Below are positions 1 to 9,311 of a DNA stretch of 51,805 bases, piece by piece. Below the pieces are notes generated by a model. That model worked only from the letters and a program-made list of their open reading frames with translations. It did not search any database and was not told the origin of the DNA. This stretch comes from Paracoccus sp. UBA889 (GTDB taxonomy: Bacteria > Pseudomonadota > Alphaproteobacteria > Rhodobacterales > Rhodobacteraceae): contig DBFD01000075.1 of assembly GCA_002294185.1 (NCBI GenBank), forward strand, positions 1 through 51,805. The letters run 5' to 3'. A program made the translations under genes and the position numbers. Within the stretch, counting starts at the first letter, position 1; every line of letters starts with the position of its first letter.

Positions 1-341
1 GGATTGCCGTTGGGCAGATACAGGCCCGCAATCCTGACCGCCTCGCTGCCTGTCACCGTCGCTTCGATATAGCGCGCCTGTTCGTCGCCCTCGCCGCCCG
101 GCAGTCCGCGGCGCACATCCTCCAGCGGCAGTTTGGACAGGATCGCAACCCCGTTGAAGCCCTTCTGGCCGTGGGTTTCGACATTCCAGCCCAGATCCTC
201 GAAATGGTCGCGCGGGAAACCCTCGTCCACGGACTTGATCTCTTGCAGGACGACGACATCGGCGTCGGCCCCCGCCAGCCAGCCGGTCAGCGCCCCGATC
301 CGCGCCTTGACACCATTGATGTTGAAGGATGCGATCTTCAT
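1..341 (-). CDS. xthA: Exodeoxyribonuclease III, N-terminal part (cut by window edge)
   Basis: The minus strand reads 113 codons from an ATG at 341 to the window edge. The translation begins MKIASFNINGVKARI and contains the VVLQEIKS metal-binding block near residue 31-38 and the KGFNGVAIL block near residue 61. These are the AP-endonuclease/exonuclease III (EEP fold) motifs in their usual order. The family enzyme cleaves 5' of abasic sites in base-excision repair and degrades duplex DNA from the 3' end. Only about the first 40% of the expected 260-270 residues is present. It follows ftsY on the same strand after about 60 bp, so co-transcription is possible. Confidence 0.9.
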   Translation of the reverse strand, partial: MKIASFNINGVKARIGALTGWLAGADADVVVLQEIKSVDEGFPRDHFEDLGWNVETHGQKGFNGVAILSKLPLEDVRRGLPGGEGDEQARYIEATVTGSEAVRIAGLYLPNGN

Positions 342-404
342 GGCCGCAATCTAGATCACCGAGGCGCAGGTCCGCAACCAGATGCGGCGTTCCGGATCCG
401 TAGC

Positions 405-1460
405 CTAAAGGCCGACCAGGGCGCGGGCGAAATCCCCCGCATCGAAGGCGTCGAGATCGTCGATCTGCTCGCCCACGCCGATGGCGTGAATGGGCAGGCC
501 GAACCGGTCGGCCAGGGCGACCAGAACGCCGCCCCGCGCGGTTCCGTCCAGCTTGGTCATCACCAGACCCGAGACATCGGCCAGCCTGCGGAATGTCTCG
601 ACCTGGCTCAGCGCATTCTGACCCGTGGTCGCATCCAGAACCAGCAGCGTGTTATGCGGGGCCGAGGGATCCTTCTTGCGGATGACGCGGACGATCTTGG
701 CCAGTTCCTCCATCAGATCCTGACGGTTCTGCAAGCGACCCGCCGTATCGATCAGCAGCAGGTCGGCACCATCGGCCTCGGCCCGGCTCATCGCGTCGAA
801 TGCCAGGCTGGCGGGGTCGCTGCCCTGCGCCGCGACCATCACCGGCACGTCCGCGCGACGGCCCCAGACCTGCAATTGTTCGACCGCCGCCGCGCGGAAC
901 GTGTCGCCCGCCGCGATGACAACGTTCTTGCCCGCCGCCCTGAACTGGCTGGCCAGTTTGCCGATGGTCGTGGTCTTGCCCGATCCGTTGACGCCGACGA
1001 CCAGCACCACCTGCGGCTTTTTCGGATACAGAGGCAGCGGGCGCGCGACCGGTTCCATGATCCGTGCCAGTTCGGCGGCCAGCAATTCCTTCAGCTCCGT
1101 CGCCGAGACAGGCCGGCCCATCCGCCCCTCGGCGATATTGGCGGTCACGCGCAGGGCCGTTTCGACGCCCAGATCGGCCTGGACCAGCATGTCCTCCAGA
1201 TCTTCCAGCATCTCGTCGTCCAGCGCCCGGCGGGGCTCGGCCGGCTGGGCGGGTGCACGCGCGAAAAGGCGCCCGACCATGCCGCTGGTGGGTTGCGGGA
1301 CGGGCGCGGGCGAGGCCGGGCGCGGGGCGATCGGTGTCTCGGGGGGCGCGCGCTCTGCCTCTGCGTCCGCCGCGCCTTCCGCGACGATGTCGTCCAGCCC
1401 CTCGCCGATCTTCGAGGAGGATCGGCTCAGCCTTTCGCGCAGTTTGGTGAAAAACGACAT
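405..1460 (-). CDS. ftsY: Signal recognition particle receptor FtsY
   Basis: This 351-aa SRP-type GTPase receives ribosome-SRP complexes at the inner membrane during co-translational insertion. An Ala/Pro-rich acidic linker (about residues 20-80) is followed by the N domain and then the G domain. The P-loop GVNGSGKTTT lies near residue 156, followed by DTFRAAAVEQL, the DTAGR switch and TKLDGTARGG close to the C-terminus. The acidic A domain is short, as is common in alphaproteobacteria. The start MSFFTKLRERL supplies an amphipathic targeting stretch. It lies downstream of pgi on the same strand but is separated by a 121-bp gap containing a G10 tract. Confidence 0.97.
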   Translation of the reverse strand: MSFFTKLRERLSRSSSKIGEGLDDIVAEGAADAEAERAPPETPIAPRPASPAPVPQPTSGMVGRLFARAPAQPAEPRRALDDEMLEDLEDMLVQADLGVETALRVTANIAEGRMGRPVSATELKELLAAELARIMEPVARPLPLYPKKPQVVLVVGVNGSGKTTTIGKLASQFRAAGKNVVIAAGDTFRAAAVEQLQVWGRRADVPVMVAAQGSDPASLAFDAMSRAEADGADLLLIDTAGRLQNRQDLMEELAKIVRVIRKKDPSAPHNTLLVLDATTGQNALSQVETFRRLADVSGLVMTKLDGTARGGVLVALADRFGLPIHAIGVGEQIDDLDAFDAGDFARALVGL

Positions 1461-1581
1461 GTCCGCATCCTTTTCGTCGCGCAGACCCTAATCATTTGCA
1501 ACGCCGAGGGAAAGCCGATGCCCCTGCCTTGTTCCTCGAATATGCACGTGGGTCCGGGGGGGGGGAAACCCCCGGCCTCGC
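1461..1581. other. ftsY-pgi gap with hairpin and G10 homopolymer
   Basis: This 121-bp non-coding gap between pgi (ending at 1582) and ftsY (starting at 1460) holds ten consecutive G at 1556-1565, followed by AAA and CCCCC (1566-1573). The run can fold into a GGGGG-AAA-CCCCC hairpin just after the pgi stop. No T-tract follows on the minus strand, so it is not a standard intrinsic terminator. It could attenuate transcription or protect an mRNA end. Confidence 0.5.
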
Positions 1582-3207
1582 CTATCCGCGCATTGCCCGG
1601 AACAGGCTTGCCAGATGCCGGGTCGAGGGGTCGTGGCCGGGTGCATCCTTGCCCTTCAGCAGCGGCTCGACCTTCAGAGCCAGTTCCTTGCCCAGTTCGA
1701 CGCCCCACTGATCAAAGCTGTTGATCCCGAGAATCACCCCCTCGACAAAGACGCGATGCTCGTACAGCGCAACGATCTGACCAAGGGTAAAGGGTGTCAG
1801 TTGCGGGATCAGCAGAGTGGTCGAGGGGCGGTTGCCCGGAAAGACCCGGTGACGGGCCTGTCGGTCAAGCTCGGCCCCGTCCAGCCCCTTCGCGGCCATC
1901 AAGCTGCGCGCCTCGTCCAGGCTGCGGCCACGCATCAGCGCCTCGGACTGGGCCAGGCAATTGGCGGCCAGCAGAATGTGGTGTTGGGCCAGGTCGTCCT
2001 CGTGACCGCGCGCGGCCAGGATGAATTCGCACGGCACGATCACGGTGCCCTGATGGATCAACTGGTAGAAGGCGTGCTGGCCATTGGTGCCCGGCTCGCC
2101 CCAGACCACGGGGCCGGAGGTGGTGGTCAGATCGCTGCCATCCATGGCCACGCGCTTGCCATTCGATTCCATTTCAAGCTGTTGCAGATAGGCCGGCAGC
2201 CGCAGCAGGCGGTTGTCGTAGGGCAGCACGGCGCGCGTCGGATAGCCGCAGATCTGATGATGCCAGATCCCCGTCAGCGCCAGCAGGACCGGCAGGTTCC
2301 CCGCCAGCGGCGCGGTGCGGAAATGCGCGTCCATCGCCGCGCCGCCTGCCAGGAAGCGGTCGAAATCCTCGGGCCCGACGGCCAGCATCAGCGACAGCCC
2401 GATCGGCCCCCAGACCGAATAACGCCCGCCGACCCAATCCTCGAAGCCGAACACGCGGGCAGGGTCGATGCCAAAATCCGCGGTCCTGTCGGCGGCCGAG
2501 GACAGTGCCGCGAATTGCGCCGCCGGTTCGCTGACGGATCTCGCCATCCAGTCGCGCGCCGTGCGCGCATTCGTCATCGTCTCGATGGTGGTAAAGGTCT
2601 TCGAGGCCACGATGACCAGCGTCGTGGCCGGGTCCAGCCCGGCCAGCGTATCGGCGATATCGGCCCCGTCCACGTTCGACACGAAATGCGTCCGTGGCCC
2701 GTCGTGATAGGGTGCCAGCGCCAGAACGGCCATGGCCGGGCCCAGATCGGAACCGCCAATGCCGATATTCACCACATCGGTGATGCGCCCGCCCTGCCCC
2801 GTGAAGCCGCCGTCGCGAACGTCGCGGGCAAAGGCCGCCATCCGGTCATGCGTCTCGCGCACGGCGGGCATCACGTCCTGGCCGTCCACGCTCACGCTGC
2901 CCGCAAGATTGCGCAGGGCGGTATGCAGCACCGCCCGCCCCTCGGTCTCGTTGATCTTCCGCCCCGAGAACATCGCCTCGCGCCGCGCCTCGATTTGCGC
3001 GCCGGTGGCCAGTTCCAGCAGCAGGTCGCGCGCGGTCGCATCGATCATGGTCTTGGAATAATCGAAGACCAGATCGTCGGCGCTGGCGCAGAAATCCCTC
3101 GCGCGGCCGGAATCGGCCTGGAAAAGACCGGTGATGCGATCTTCGCCCTGTTCCGCGCGGTGGGTTCTCAGGCGGGTCCAGTGATCGGCCATGATCGTCT
3201 CCGTCAT
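1582..3207 (-). CDS. pgi: Glucose-6-phosphate isomerase
   Basis: Interconverts glucose 6-phosphate and fructose 6-phosphate in the cytoplasm. The protein carries both phosphoglucose isomerase signatures: [18 protein letters not shown] near residue 255, and [20 protein letters not shown] towards the C-terminus. The full length is about 541 aa, normal for the long bacterial form. The ATG at 3207 overlaps the pgl stop as ATGA, but the sixth codon (ATG at 3192, [11 protein letters not shown]) resembles the usual family start and may be the true one. It is last in the zwf-pgl-pgi unit, which feeds the oxidative pentose phosphate and Entner-Doudoroff routes and returns fructose 6-phosphate to glucose 6-phosphate. 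Confidence 0.97.
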   Translation of the reverse strand: MTETIMADHWTRLRTHRAEQGEDRITGLFQADSGRARDFCASADDLVFDYSKTMIDATARDLLLELATGAQIEARREAMFSGRKINETEGRAVLHTALRNLAGSVSVDGQDVMPAVRETHDRMAAFARDVRDGGFTGQGGRITDVVNIGIGGSDLGPAMAVLALAPYHDGPRTHFVSNVDGADIADTLAGLDPATTLVIVASKTFTTIETMTNARTARDWMARSVSEPAAQFAALSSAADRTADFGIDPARVFGFEDWVGGRYSVWGPIGLSLMLAVGPEDFDRFLAGGAAMDAHFRTAPLAGNLPVLLALTGIWHHQICGYPTRAVLPYDNRLLRLPAYLQQLEMESNGKRVAMDGSDLTTTSGPVVWGEPGTNGQHAFYQLIHQGTVIVPCEFILAARGHEDDLAQHHILLAANCLAQSEALMRGRSLDEARSLMAAKGLDGAELDRQARHRVFPGNRPSTTLLIPQLTPFTLGQIVALYEHRVFVEGVILGINSFDQWGVELGKELALKVEPLLKGKDAPGHDPSTRHLASLFRAMRG

Positions 3208-3881
3208 TCCGCCCAGTGGACGATGGCGTTGTCCAGAAAGGCGCGGATCGGCGCCTCTTGCGGGCTCAGCTTCTGGGCGCGTTCCAGCGCCTCGCGCTTT
3301 TCCGGACCCATGATCAGAAGGTGGATGTTGATCGCGTCGGCCAGAACCGGCCGGGTCAGGGTGATGCGCGGCTCTTCCGCGCCCTCGGCGCGGATCGCCA
3401 TGACCGGTGGCGCATCGCTGGCAAGGGCCGCCTCCAGATGATCGGCGCCGGGGAACAGGCTGGCGGTGTGCATGTCATTGCCCATGCCCAGCAGGGCCAC
3501 GGTGATCGGCAGATGCGGTGCGATCGCCTCGGCCAGCGCCCCGGTCGCGTCATCGGGCTGCGGATCGCCGGTATAGAGGTCGATATAGCGCGCCGCCGCC
3601 GCCTTGTCCTGCAACAGGTGCCGCCGCAGAAGGCGGCTGTTGGACCGCTTGTGTTCGCCATCGACCCAGCGTTCGTCGCCCAGAAAGACCGTCACCCGCC
3701 CCCAATCCAGATCGCTGCCGCTGAGAGTGTCGAAGACCTGCATCGGAGAGGTGCCGCCCGGCACGCAGAGGCTGGCGGCCTCATGGGCGCGCAGATGCTG
3801 GGACAGTTGCGAGGCCAGCCGGTCGGCCAGCGACAGGGCCAGCATCTCGCGGTCGGGATATTCCTTGAACTCCATGCTCAT
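3204..3881 (-). CDS. pgl: 6-phosphogluconolactonase
   Basis: Hydrolyses 6-phosphogluconolactone, the Zwf product, to 6-phosphogluconate. The 225-aa protein belongs to the DevB/SOL glucosamine-6-phosphate isomerase-like family. It shows [15 protein letters not shown] near residue 45, FLGDERWV, and [17 protein letters not shown] chose the ATG at 3881 because it overlaps the zwf stop (TGA 3880-3878) as ATGA and has GGAGGGAAA just upstream; an upstream ATG at 3899 would overlap zwf more deeply. Both junctions in zwf-pgl-pgi are ATGA-type overlaps, indicating translational coupling. Confidence 0.95.
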   Translation of the reverse strand: MSMEFKEYPDREMLALSLADRLASQLSQHLRAHEAASLCVPGGTSPMQVFDTLSGSDLDWGRVTVFLGDERWVDGEHKRSNSRLLRRHLLQDKAAAARYIDLYTGDPQPDDATGALAEAIAPHLPITVALLGMGNDMHTASLFPGADHLEAALASDAPPVMAIRAEGAEEPRITLTRPVLADAINIHLLIMGPEKREALERAQKLSPQEAPIRAFLDNAIVHWAE

Positions 3882-5329
3882 GACCGGATTTCCCTCCACC
3901 TTCGGTTGTCGCGATGCATCAGCCGCAACGCTTCTTCCGGCCCCGAGGATCCCGCGTCATAGGGTTCGGGCCTGCGCTTGCTGTCCTCCCACGCGGCGAT
4001 GATCGGATCGGTCCAGGCCCAGGCGGCCTCGACCTCGTCACCGCGCATGAACAGGGTCTGGTTGCCCCGGATCACGTCCATGATCAACCGTTCGTAGGCG
4101 TCGGGCATCTCGGCCCCTTCGGGGCCAAGCGCCTCGGCAAAGGACATGTCCAGCGGCACCTGCACCAGACGCATCCCGCCCGGCCCCGGTTCCTTGATCA
4201 TCACCTTCAGGTTCATACCCTCGTTCGGTTGCAGCCGGATGACAAGCTCGTTCGCCTTGGGCGCGCCGGTCTCGTCAAAGATCGAATGCGGCGGCTCCTT
4301 GAAGGTGATCGCGATCTCGCTGGTCCGGGCGCGCAGCTTCTTGCCGGTGCGCAGATAGAAGGGCGTGCCCTGCCAGCGCCAGTTCGAGATGCGGACCTTC
4401 ATCGCGACATAGCTTTCGGTGCGCGAATCGGGATTTTCCGCGTCATCGACATAGCCGCCATCCTTGCCCTGTGCCTGATACTGGCCGCGCACGATCTCGG
4501 ACGGCTCGACAGGCTCCAGCGCGCGGATCACCTTCAGCTTCTCGTCGCGCACGGCGTCGGGGTCGAAATGGTAGGGCGGCTCCATCGCGATCAGACACAG
4601 AAGCTGCATCATGTGGTTCTGGACCATGTCCCGGATCGCGCCGGATCGGTCGTAATAGCCGCCGCGCCCGGCAACGCCCACGGTCTCGGCCACGGTGATC
4701 TGGACGTGATCGACATATTGCGCGTTCCACAAGGGTTCGAACAGGATGTTGGCGAACCGGACGGCCATCAGGTTCTGCACCGTTTCCTTGCCCAGATAAT
4801 GGTCGATCCGATAGATCTGATGTTCATCGAAATGCTGCGCCAGGATCCGGTTCAGTGCGCGGGCCGATTCCAGATCGCGACCGAAGGGCTTTTCGACCAC
4901 GATTCGGCTGTCAACGTCGGCAATGCCGTGGCTGTGCAACCGTTCCGCCAGATCGCCGAACAGCGAGGGCGCGACCGAGAAATAGAAGGCATGGACCATG
5001 CCGTCGCGCATTCGCTTTCGCAGTTCCTTCCAGCCGCCCTCGCCCTTTGCATCGATGGAGACGTAACCCAGCAGGGCGAGAAACCTGGCAAGATTCGGGT
5101 CATTTTTTCTGACCTTGCCGAATTCGACGATGGCCTTGGATGCCTGGTCGCGAAAGCCATCATCGTCCATCTCGGATCGCGCGGCGCCGATGATGCGTGC
5201 GGTGTCGGGGAATTGCCCGGCCACGAACCGCCTGAACAGGCCCGGCAAGATCTTGCGATGGGCCAGATCGCCCGTCGCCCCGAAGATCACGAGGTCGAAA
5301 TCATCGACCGGAATGACGCGCGAGACCAT
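3878..5329 (-). CDS. zwf: Glucose-6-phosphate 1-dehydrogenase
   Basis: Oxidises glucose 6-phosphate to 6-phosphogluconolactone with NAD(P)+. The N-terminal Rossmann motif VIFGATGDLAHRKILPGLF begins near residue 13, and the catalytic RIDHYLGKETVQNL block contains the family lysine and histidine. From the ATG at 5329 the protein is 483 aa, the normal length. That start has AAGGAGG at good spacing (positions about 5336-5342); an upstream in-frame ATG at 5383 would lie inside the promoter and operator, so I rejected it. First gene of the operon with pgl and pgi. A LacI-type palindrome sits in its promoter. Confidence 0.97.
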   Translation of the reverse strand: MVSRVIPVDDFDLVIFGATGDLAHRKILPGLFRRFVAGQFPDTARIIGAARSEMDDDGFRDQASKAIVEFGKVRKNDPNLARFLALLGYVSIDAKGEGGWKELRKRMRDGMVHAFYFSVAPSLFGDLAERLHSHGIADVDSRIVVEKPFGRDLESARALNRILAQHFDEHQIYRIDHYLGKETVQNLMAVRFANILFEPLWNAQYVDHVQITVAETVGVAGRGGYYDRSGAIRDMVQNHMMQLLCLIAMEPPYHFDPDAVRDEKLKVIRALEPVEPSEIVRGQYQAQGKDGGYVDDAENPDSRTESYVAMKVRISNWRWQGTPFYLRTGKKLRARTSEIAITFKEPPHSIFDETGAPKANELVIRLQPNEGMNLKVMIKEPGPGGMRLVQVPLDMSFAEALGPEGAEMPDAYERLIMDVIRGNQTLFMRGDEVEAAWAWTDPIIAAWEDSKRRPEPYDAGSSGPEEALRLMHRDNRRWREIRS

Positions 5330-5354
5330 GCTGTCCTCCTTGACCCTGGCACCT

Positions 5355-5383
5355 GCCATACTTCTTGTTAGCGTTAACAGCAA
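5355..5383 (-). promoter_or_regulatory. zwf operon promoter with LacI-type operator in the spacer
   Basis: On the minus strand a -35-like TTGCTG (5383-5378) and a -10-like TATGGC (5360-5355) are 17 bp apart. The near-perfect palindrome TGTTAGCGTTAACA occupies 5366-5379, overlapping the -35 element and filling most of the spacer. LacI-family repressors bind palindromes with a central CG of this kind, so a bound repressor would block RNA polymerase. A closely matching site lies in the edd promoter. The promoter hexamers are modest matches; the palindrome is the stronger evidence. Confidence 0.65.
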
Positions 5384-5389
5384 CGTGCT

Positions 5390-5929
5390 TCAACCTTTCA
5401 GTCTCTTGGCCAGCCGCGGAAGCCGGCACCGCCTCAGCATTTCGGCGCGGCTCATCGCGCCGCCCAGCCGCGCGGCCTTGTCCCGCGCCGCATCGACGGC
5501 TTGATCGACCGCCGAAGGATCGCGGTCGTACAGATCCAGAAGGAACAGGTCGGGGTGGGTGGCGCGAAGATCAAGCCGCGCCATCAGGGACCGCGGAAAG
5601 TCGCGCAGATTCGCCGTCACGATCAGCGGCGCGGCCGCGTCCAACGCCGCCTCGACGACGTGCCTGTCGGCGGGATCGGGAAAGGTCATGTCGATCGTCC
5701 GCACGCCGTCATCGGCTGCGATCGCATCGGGGAATCGGTCCGTCAGCAGGGCGATCTCGGCCCCTGCCACGACTTCCTGATCGGATCCCAGCCGGGCGGC
5801 GGCGCGGCGCCATTCCTCAAGGATGCGTGCCGACCAAACCGGATCATAAAGTCCGGCCGCGCCCAGATCGGCCAGGATCTCTCGCAGGATCGTGGGAAAC
5901 AGGATGTTGGCGTCCAGGACTGCCCGCAT
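5390..5929 (-). CDS. PIN-domain protein (putative RNase/toxin-like)
   Basis: This 179-aa protein begins MRAVLDANILFPT, with the first PIN-domain acidic residue (D6 of LDAN). The middle acidic residues fall in FPDPADRHVVEAAL, and the VTANLRDFP block follows, so the four-acid PIN nuclease core looks intact. It resembles the RSP_2614-type PIN group. The ATG at 5929 shares one base with the rlmI stop (TGATG), so the two are translationally coupled. No small antitoxin-like ORF is adjacent, which is unusual if it acts as a VapC-type toxin. The target RNA is unknown. Confidence 0.75.
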   Translation of the reverse strand: MRAVLDANILFPTILREILADLGAAGLYDPVWSARILEEWRRAAARLGSDQEVVAGAEIALLTDRFPDAIAADDGVRTIDMTFPDPADRHVVEAALDAAAPLIVTANLRDFPRSLMARLDLRATHPDLFLLDLYDRDPSAVDQAVDAARDKAARLGGAMSRAEMLRRCRLPRLAKRLKG

Positions 5930-7125
5930 CAGCCGTCCAGCCGGAAGAACAGGGCTTTCAGATAGCCGGTCTCGGCCAGTTGCGGCAGAACCGGATGATC
6001 CGGCCCGGCCTGTCCGACATGGATCAGAACGCCGCGCCGGCCGCCCCGCCCGATACCGCGCGCGCTGACATTGCGAAAGGCGGTCAGGTCGGCGGCATGG
6101 CTGCACGAGCACAGGACCAGATAACCGCCCGGCGCGACCAGGGGCGCGGCCAGCTTCGCCACCCGCTCATAGGCGCGCAAACCCGCCTCAAGCGCCGGTT
6201 TCGAGGGCGCGAAGGCGGGCGGATCGCAGATGACCAGATCGAAATGCCGGCCCTCCTCGGCCATCGCCTCCATCGCCTTGAACGCGTCGGATTGGCGTGT
6301 TTCCAGACGGTCGGCCATCCCCATCGCCGCAGCCCCGCCAGCCGCCAGATCCAGCGCCGGCGCCGAGCCGTCAACGCAGACGGCGCCGGTCGCCCCGGCA
6401 GCCAGCGCGGCCAGCGCGAAACCGCCGACATGGCTGAACACATCCAGCACCGACAGTCCGGCGGCAAGACTTTGCGTGAAGGCATGGTTGGGGCGCTGAT
6501 CGTAGAACAGGCCCGTCTTCTGGCCACCCATCAGATCGGCCATGTAGGTTGCGCCGTTCATCACCACCGGAACCGGCGCGTCGGGGGCCGGGCCCAGCAC
6601 GACCTCGGTCCGCTCGGTCAGACCCTCCAGCCCTCGCGACCGCCCCTGACCGTTCAGGATCACGGTCGCGACGTCTGTCGCCTCGACCAGCGCCCCGGCG
6701 ATCTCGCCGGTCATTCGGTCCGCCCAGGCGGCGTTGGGCTGCATCACCGCGACATCTCCGAACCGGTCGATGACCAGCCCCGGCAGACCATCCGCTTCCG
6801 CATGGACCAGCCGATAGAACGGCGCATCGTAGATCCGCCGCCGCATCGCCAGCGCCCGCGCCATCTTCGCACGCAGCCAGGCCGCGTCGATTCGCGCCGC
6901 CGGATCGGCATCCATCACCCGCGCGACGATCTTCGAGGCCGGGTTGACCGTCACCAGCGCAAGCGGACGCCGCTCGGCATCCTCCAGCACGGCAAATTCG
7001 CCCGGCGCGACGGCGCGCGTGCGCCGGTCCAGCACCGCCTCGTCGGCGAAGACCCACGGGAAACCATGGCGGATCGCCTGCGGCTTGGCCTTGGGCTTCA
7101 GCCGGATCACGGCCAGATCTGACAT
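5929..7125 (-). CDS. rlmI: Class I SAM-dependent rRNA methyltransferase (RlmI/RlmK-like)
   Basis: Predicted 23S rRNA (cytosine-C5) methyltransferase of about 398 aa. The N-terminal PUA-like domain (about residues 1-75) starts IRLKPKAKPQAIRHGFPWVF. A Rossmann methyltransferase domain follows, with FYDQRPNH, the SAM-binding DVFSHVGGFALAALAAGA, and the catalytic motif ICDPPAFAPSK. I chose the ATG at 7125 because AAAGGAG lies 7 nt upstream; the upstream in-frame ATG at 7173 adds 16 unlikely residues. It is divergent from edd and coupled to the PIN gene downstream. Substrate specificity is inferred from family resemblance only. Confidence 0.85.
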   Translation of the reverse strand: MSDLAVIRLKPKAKPQAIRHGFPWVFADEAVLDRRTRAVAPGEFAVLEDAERRPLALVTVNPASKIVARVMDADPAARIDAAWLRAKMARALAMRRRIYDAPFYRLVHAEADGLPGLVIDRFGDVAVMQPNAAWADRMTGEIAGALVEATDVATVILNGQGRSRGLEGLTERTEVVLGPAPDAPVPVVMNGATYMADLMGGQKTGLFYDQRPNHAFTQSLAAGLSVLDVFSHVGGFALAALAAGATGAVCVDGSAPALDLAAGGAAAMGMADRLETRQSDAFKAMEAMAEEGRHFDLVICDPPAFAPSKPALEAGLRAYERVAKLAAPLVAPGGYLVLCSCSHAADLTAFRNVSARGIGRGGRRGVLIHVGQAGPDHPVLPQLAETGYLKALFFRLDG

Positions 7126-7269
7126 CGCGAACACTCCTTTGCGGCTGATCTGGCACGGGCTTTTGCGATGCACAAGCGCCGGCCCGGACTTCCGCGGGCA
7201 AATATCGCAGAGATCAACATCCCGGCGACCGGGGCCGCGCCCCCTGCCCGGCCACCGGCGGCACAGGGA

Positions 7270-7298
7270 TTGAACCGTTACCGCTAACAGCGTATAGT
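7270..7298 (+). promoter_or_regulatory. edd promoter with LacI-type operator filling the spacer
   Basis: TTGAAC (7270-7275) and TATAGT (7293-7298) are 17 bp apart and form a good sigma-70-type promoter. The spacer contains CGTTACCGCTAACA (7276-7289), whose inverse complement TGTTAGCGGTAACG closely matches the palindrome in the zwf promoter. The operator sits between the two hexamers, so repression by occlusion is expected. The start codon at 7326 lies about 20 nt past the likely transcription start, preceded by AGAGGAG. Confidence 0.75.
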
Positions 7299-7325
7299 CT
7301 TGCCAAAGCCAGAGGAGTTCGCCCG

Positions 7326-9128
7326 ATGAAACTTCACGCCACCATCGACCGCGTCACCGACCGCATTCGTCGCCGGTCGCAGCAATCCCGCGACGCCTAT
7401 CTGAAAAAGATCGCCAGGGCGGCCGAGGACGGGCCGCGTCGGGCGCATCTGTCCTGCGGCAACCAGGCCCACGCCTATGCGGCGATGGACGACAAGGACG
7501 ACATGGCGACGACCCGCAAACCCAATATCGGCGTGGTCACGGCCTATAATGACATGCTGTCGGCGCATCAGCCCTATGAACGCTATCCCGACATCATCCG
7601 CCGCGCGGGCCATGCGGCCGGGGCGACCGTGCAGGTCGCGGGCGGCGTGCCCGCCATGTGCGACGGCGTCACTCAGGGCCGGGCCGGAATGGAACTGTCG
7701 CTGTTTTCCCGCGATGTGATCGCACTGGCAACCGGTGTGGCGCTGTCGCATGATTGCTTTGACGCCGCGCTTTACCTGGGCGTCTGCGACAAGATCGTGC
7801 CGGGTCTTGTCATCGGCGCTGCGACCTTCGGCCATATCCCGGCAGTCTTCATTCCCGCCGGGCCGATGCCCTCGGGTCTGCCCAACGACGAGAAATCAAA
7901 AATCCGCCAGCAATTCGCTGCCGGCGAGGTGGGTCGCGACGCGCTGATGGCGGCCGAGATGGCCAGCTACCATTCGCCCGGCACCTGCACCTTCTACGGC
8001 ACCGCCAACAGCAACCAGATGCTGATGGAATTCATGGGCCTGCACCTGCCCGGATCCAGCTTCGTGAATCCGAACACGCCGCTGCGCGAGGCGCTGACCG
8101 TGGCGGGCGTCGAACGCGCCGCCGCGATGACGCGGCTGGGCAACGAATACCTGCCGGCGGGCGAAATCCTGGACGAAAAGGCCTTTGTCAACGGCATCGT
8201 CGGGCTGATGGCGACGGGTGGATCGACCAATCTGGTGATGCATATTCCGGCCATGGCGCGGGCGGCGGGCGTTCTGATCGACATCGAGGATTTCCACGAT
8301 CTGTCCGAAGCCGTGCCGCTGATGGCGCGGGTCTATCCGAACGGCCTGGCTGACGTGAACCACTTCCACGCCGCCGGCGGGCTGGGCTACATGATCGGCC
8401 AGCTGCTGGAGGCCGGATTGCTGCATCCCGACGTGCGCACGATCAACGGCACCGGACTGGACGGCTATACCGCCGAGCCGAAACTGGACGGCGATCGTCT
8501 TCGCTGGGAAGCAGGATCGAAAGACACGCTGAACGACAGGATCCTGCGCCCGGTCAGCGATCCCTTCGCCAGAACCGGCGGACTGAAGCAGCTGGAGGGC
8601 AATCTGGGCCGGGGTGTCATCAAGGTCAGTGCCGTCGCCGAGGAACGCCACGTGATCGAAGCAAAGGCCCGAGTCTTTTCCGATCAGGAAGACGTCAAGA
8701 CCGCCTTTCGCGCCGGCGAATTCACCGAAGACACGATCGTCGTGGTCCGCTTTCAGGGACCGCGCGCCAACGGCATGCCCGAACTGCATTCGCTGACGCC
8801 GACGCTGGCCGTGTTGCAGGATCGCGGGCTGAGGGTCGCGCTGGTCACGGATGGGCGCATGTCGGGCGCGTCGGGCAAGGTGCCCGCCGCGATCCATATC
8901 TCGCCCGAAGCCTCGGTCGGCGGGCCGCTGTCGCGGGTCCATGACGGCGACATGATCCGGCTGGATGCGACGATGGGCACCATCGACTGCCTGGCAGAGG
9001 ACTTCGACAATCGCAAACCCGCAGCCTTCGACCCCGGCCCCAGCAGTCAGGGGATGGGCCGCGAGATGTTCGCCTTCTTCCGCGCCAATGCCTGTGACGC
9101 GACCGAAGGGGCCGCCTGCGTCGTCTGA
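7326..9128 (+). CDS. edd: Phosphogluconate dehydratase (Entner-Doudoroff)
   Basis: Dehydrates 6-phosphogluconate to 2-keto-3-deoxy-6-phosphogluconate. The 600-aa protein has the full IlvD/Edd family length. Its iron-sulfur cysteine contexts are all visible: [10 protein letters not shown] near residue 44, [12 protein letters not shown], and [12 protein letters not shown]. The late [18 protein letters not shown] block is the family C-terminal signature. The start has a clear AGAGGAG ribosome site. The gene stands alone on the plus strand: eda is not in the window, and zwf and pgl are about 2 kb away on the other strand. A shared operator suggests common control. Confidence 0.97.
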   Translation: MKLHATIDRVTDRIRRRSQQSRDAYLKKIARAAEDGPRRAHLSCGNQAHAYAAMDDKDDMATTRKPNIGVVTAYNDMLSAHQPYERYPDIIRRAGHAAGATVQVAGGVPAMCDGVTQGRAGMELSLFSRDVIALATGVALSHDCFDAALYLGVCDKIVPGLVIGAATFGHIPAVFIPAGPMPSGLPNDEKSKIRQQFAAGEVGRDALMAAEMASYHSPGTCTFYGTANSNQMLMEFMGLHLPGSSFVNPNTPLREALTVAGVERAAAMTRLGNEYLPAGEILDEKAFVNGIVGLMATGGSTNLVMHIPAMARAAGVLIDIEDFHDLSEAVPLMARVYPNGLADVNHFHAAGGLGYMIGQLLEAGLLHPDVRTINGTGLDGYTAEPKLDGDRLRWEAGSKDTLNDRILRPVSDPFARTGGLKQLEGNLGRGVIKVSAVAEERHVIEAKARVFSDQEDVKTAFRAGEFTEDTIVVVRFQGPRANGMPELHSLTPTLAVLQDRGLRVALVTDGRMSGASGKVPAAIHISPEASVGGPLSRVHDGDMIRLDATMGTIDCLAEDFDNRKPAAFDPGPSSQGMGREMFAFFRANACDATEGAACVV

Positions 9129-9311
9129 GGCAGAGGGCGCCACCGGTTCCTCCGCGTCCCGCAGGGTGCGGCGCGACTGTTCGCCGAAATTCAGCGCAGA
9201 ACGCGGCGGCGGTCGGGATCACGCCCAGGATTTCGGACCGATCCGAGGCGATGCCAAGGACGCGATCGCGCCCGGCCTGCGACCTGACACAGCGCCGGCA
9301 AAGCCATCCAT
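9129..9311. other. Intergenic gap, edd to phosphatase (convergent)
   Basis: These 183 bp lie between two convergent genes. I see no ORF with coding character, tRNA, or T-tailed hairpin. Confidence 0.5.

Noticed and set aside
171-1724. Long plus-strand ORF of 517 codons opposite ftsY
   Set aside because: It is a shadow of ftsY in GC-rich DNA; its composition is biased, it has no domain and the true gene lies on the other strand. Many similar long mirror ORFs occur (for example 1615-3441, 3914-5371, 5365-7122, 11691-13721, 33146-35716).
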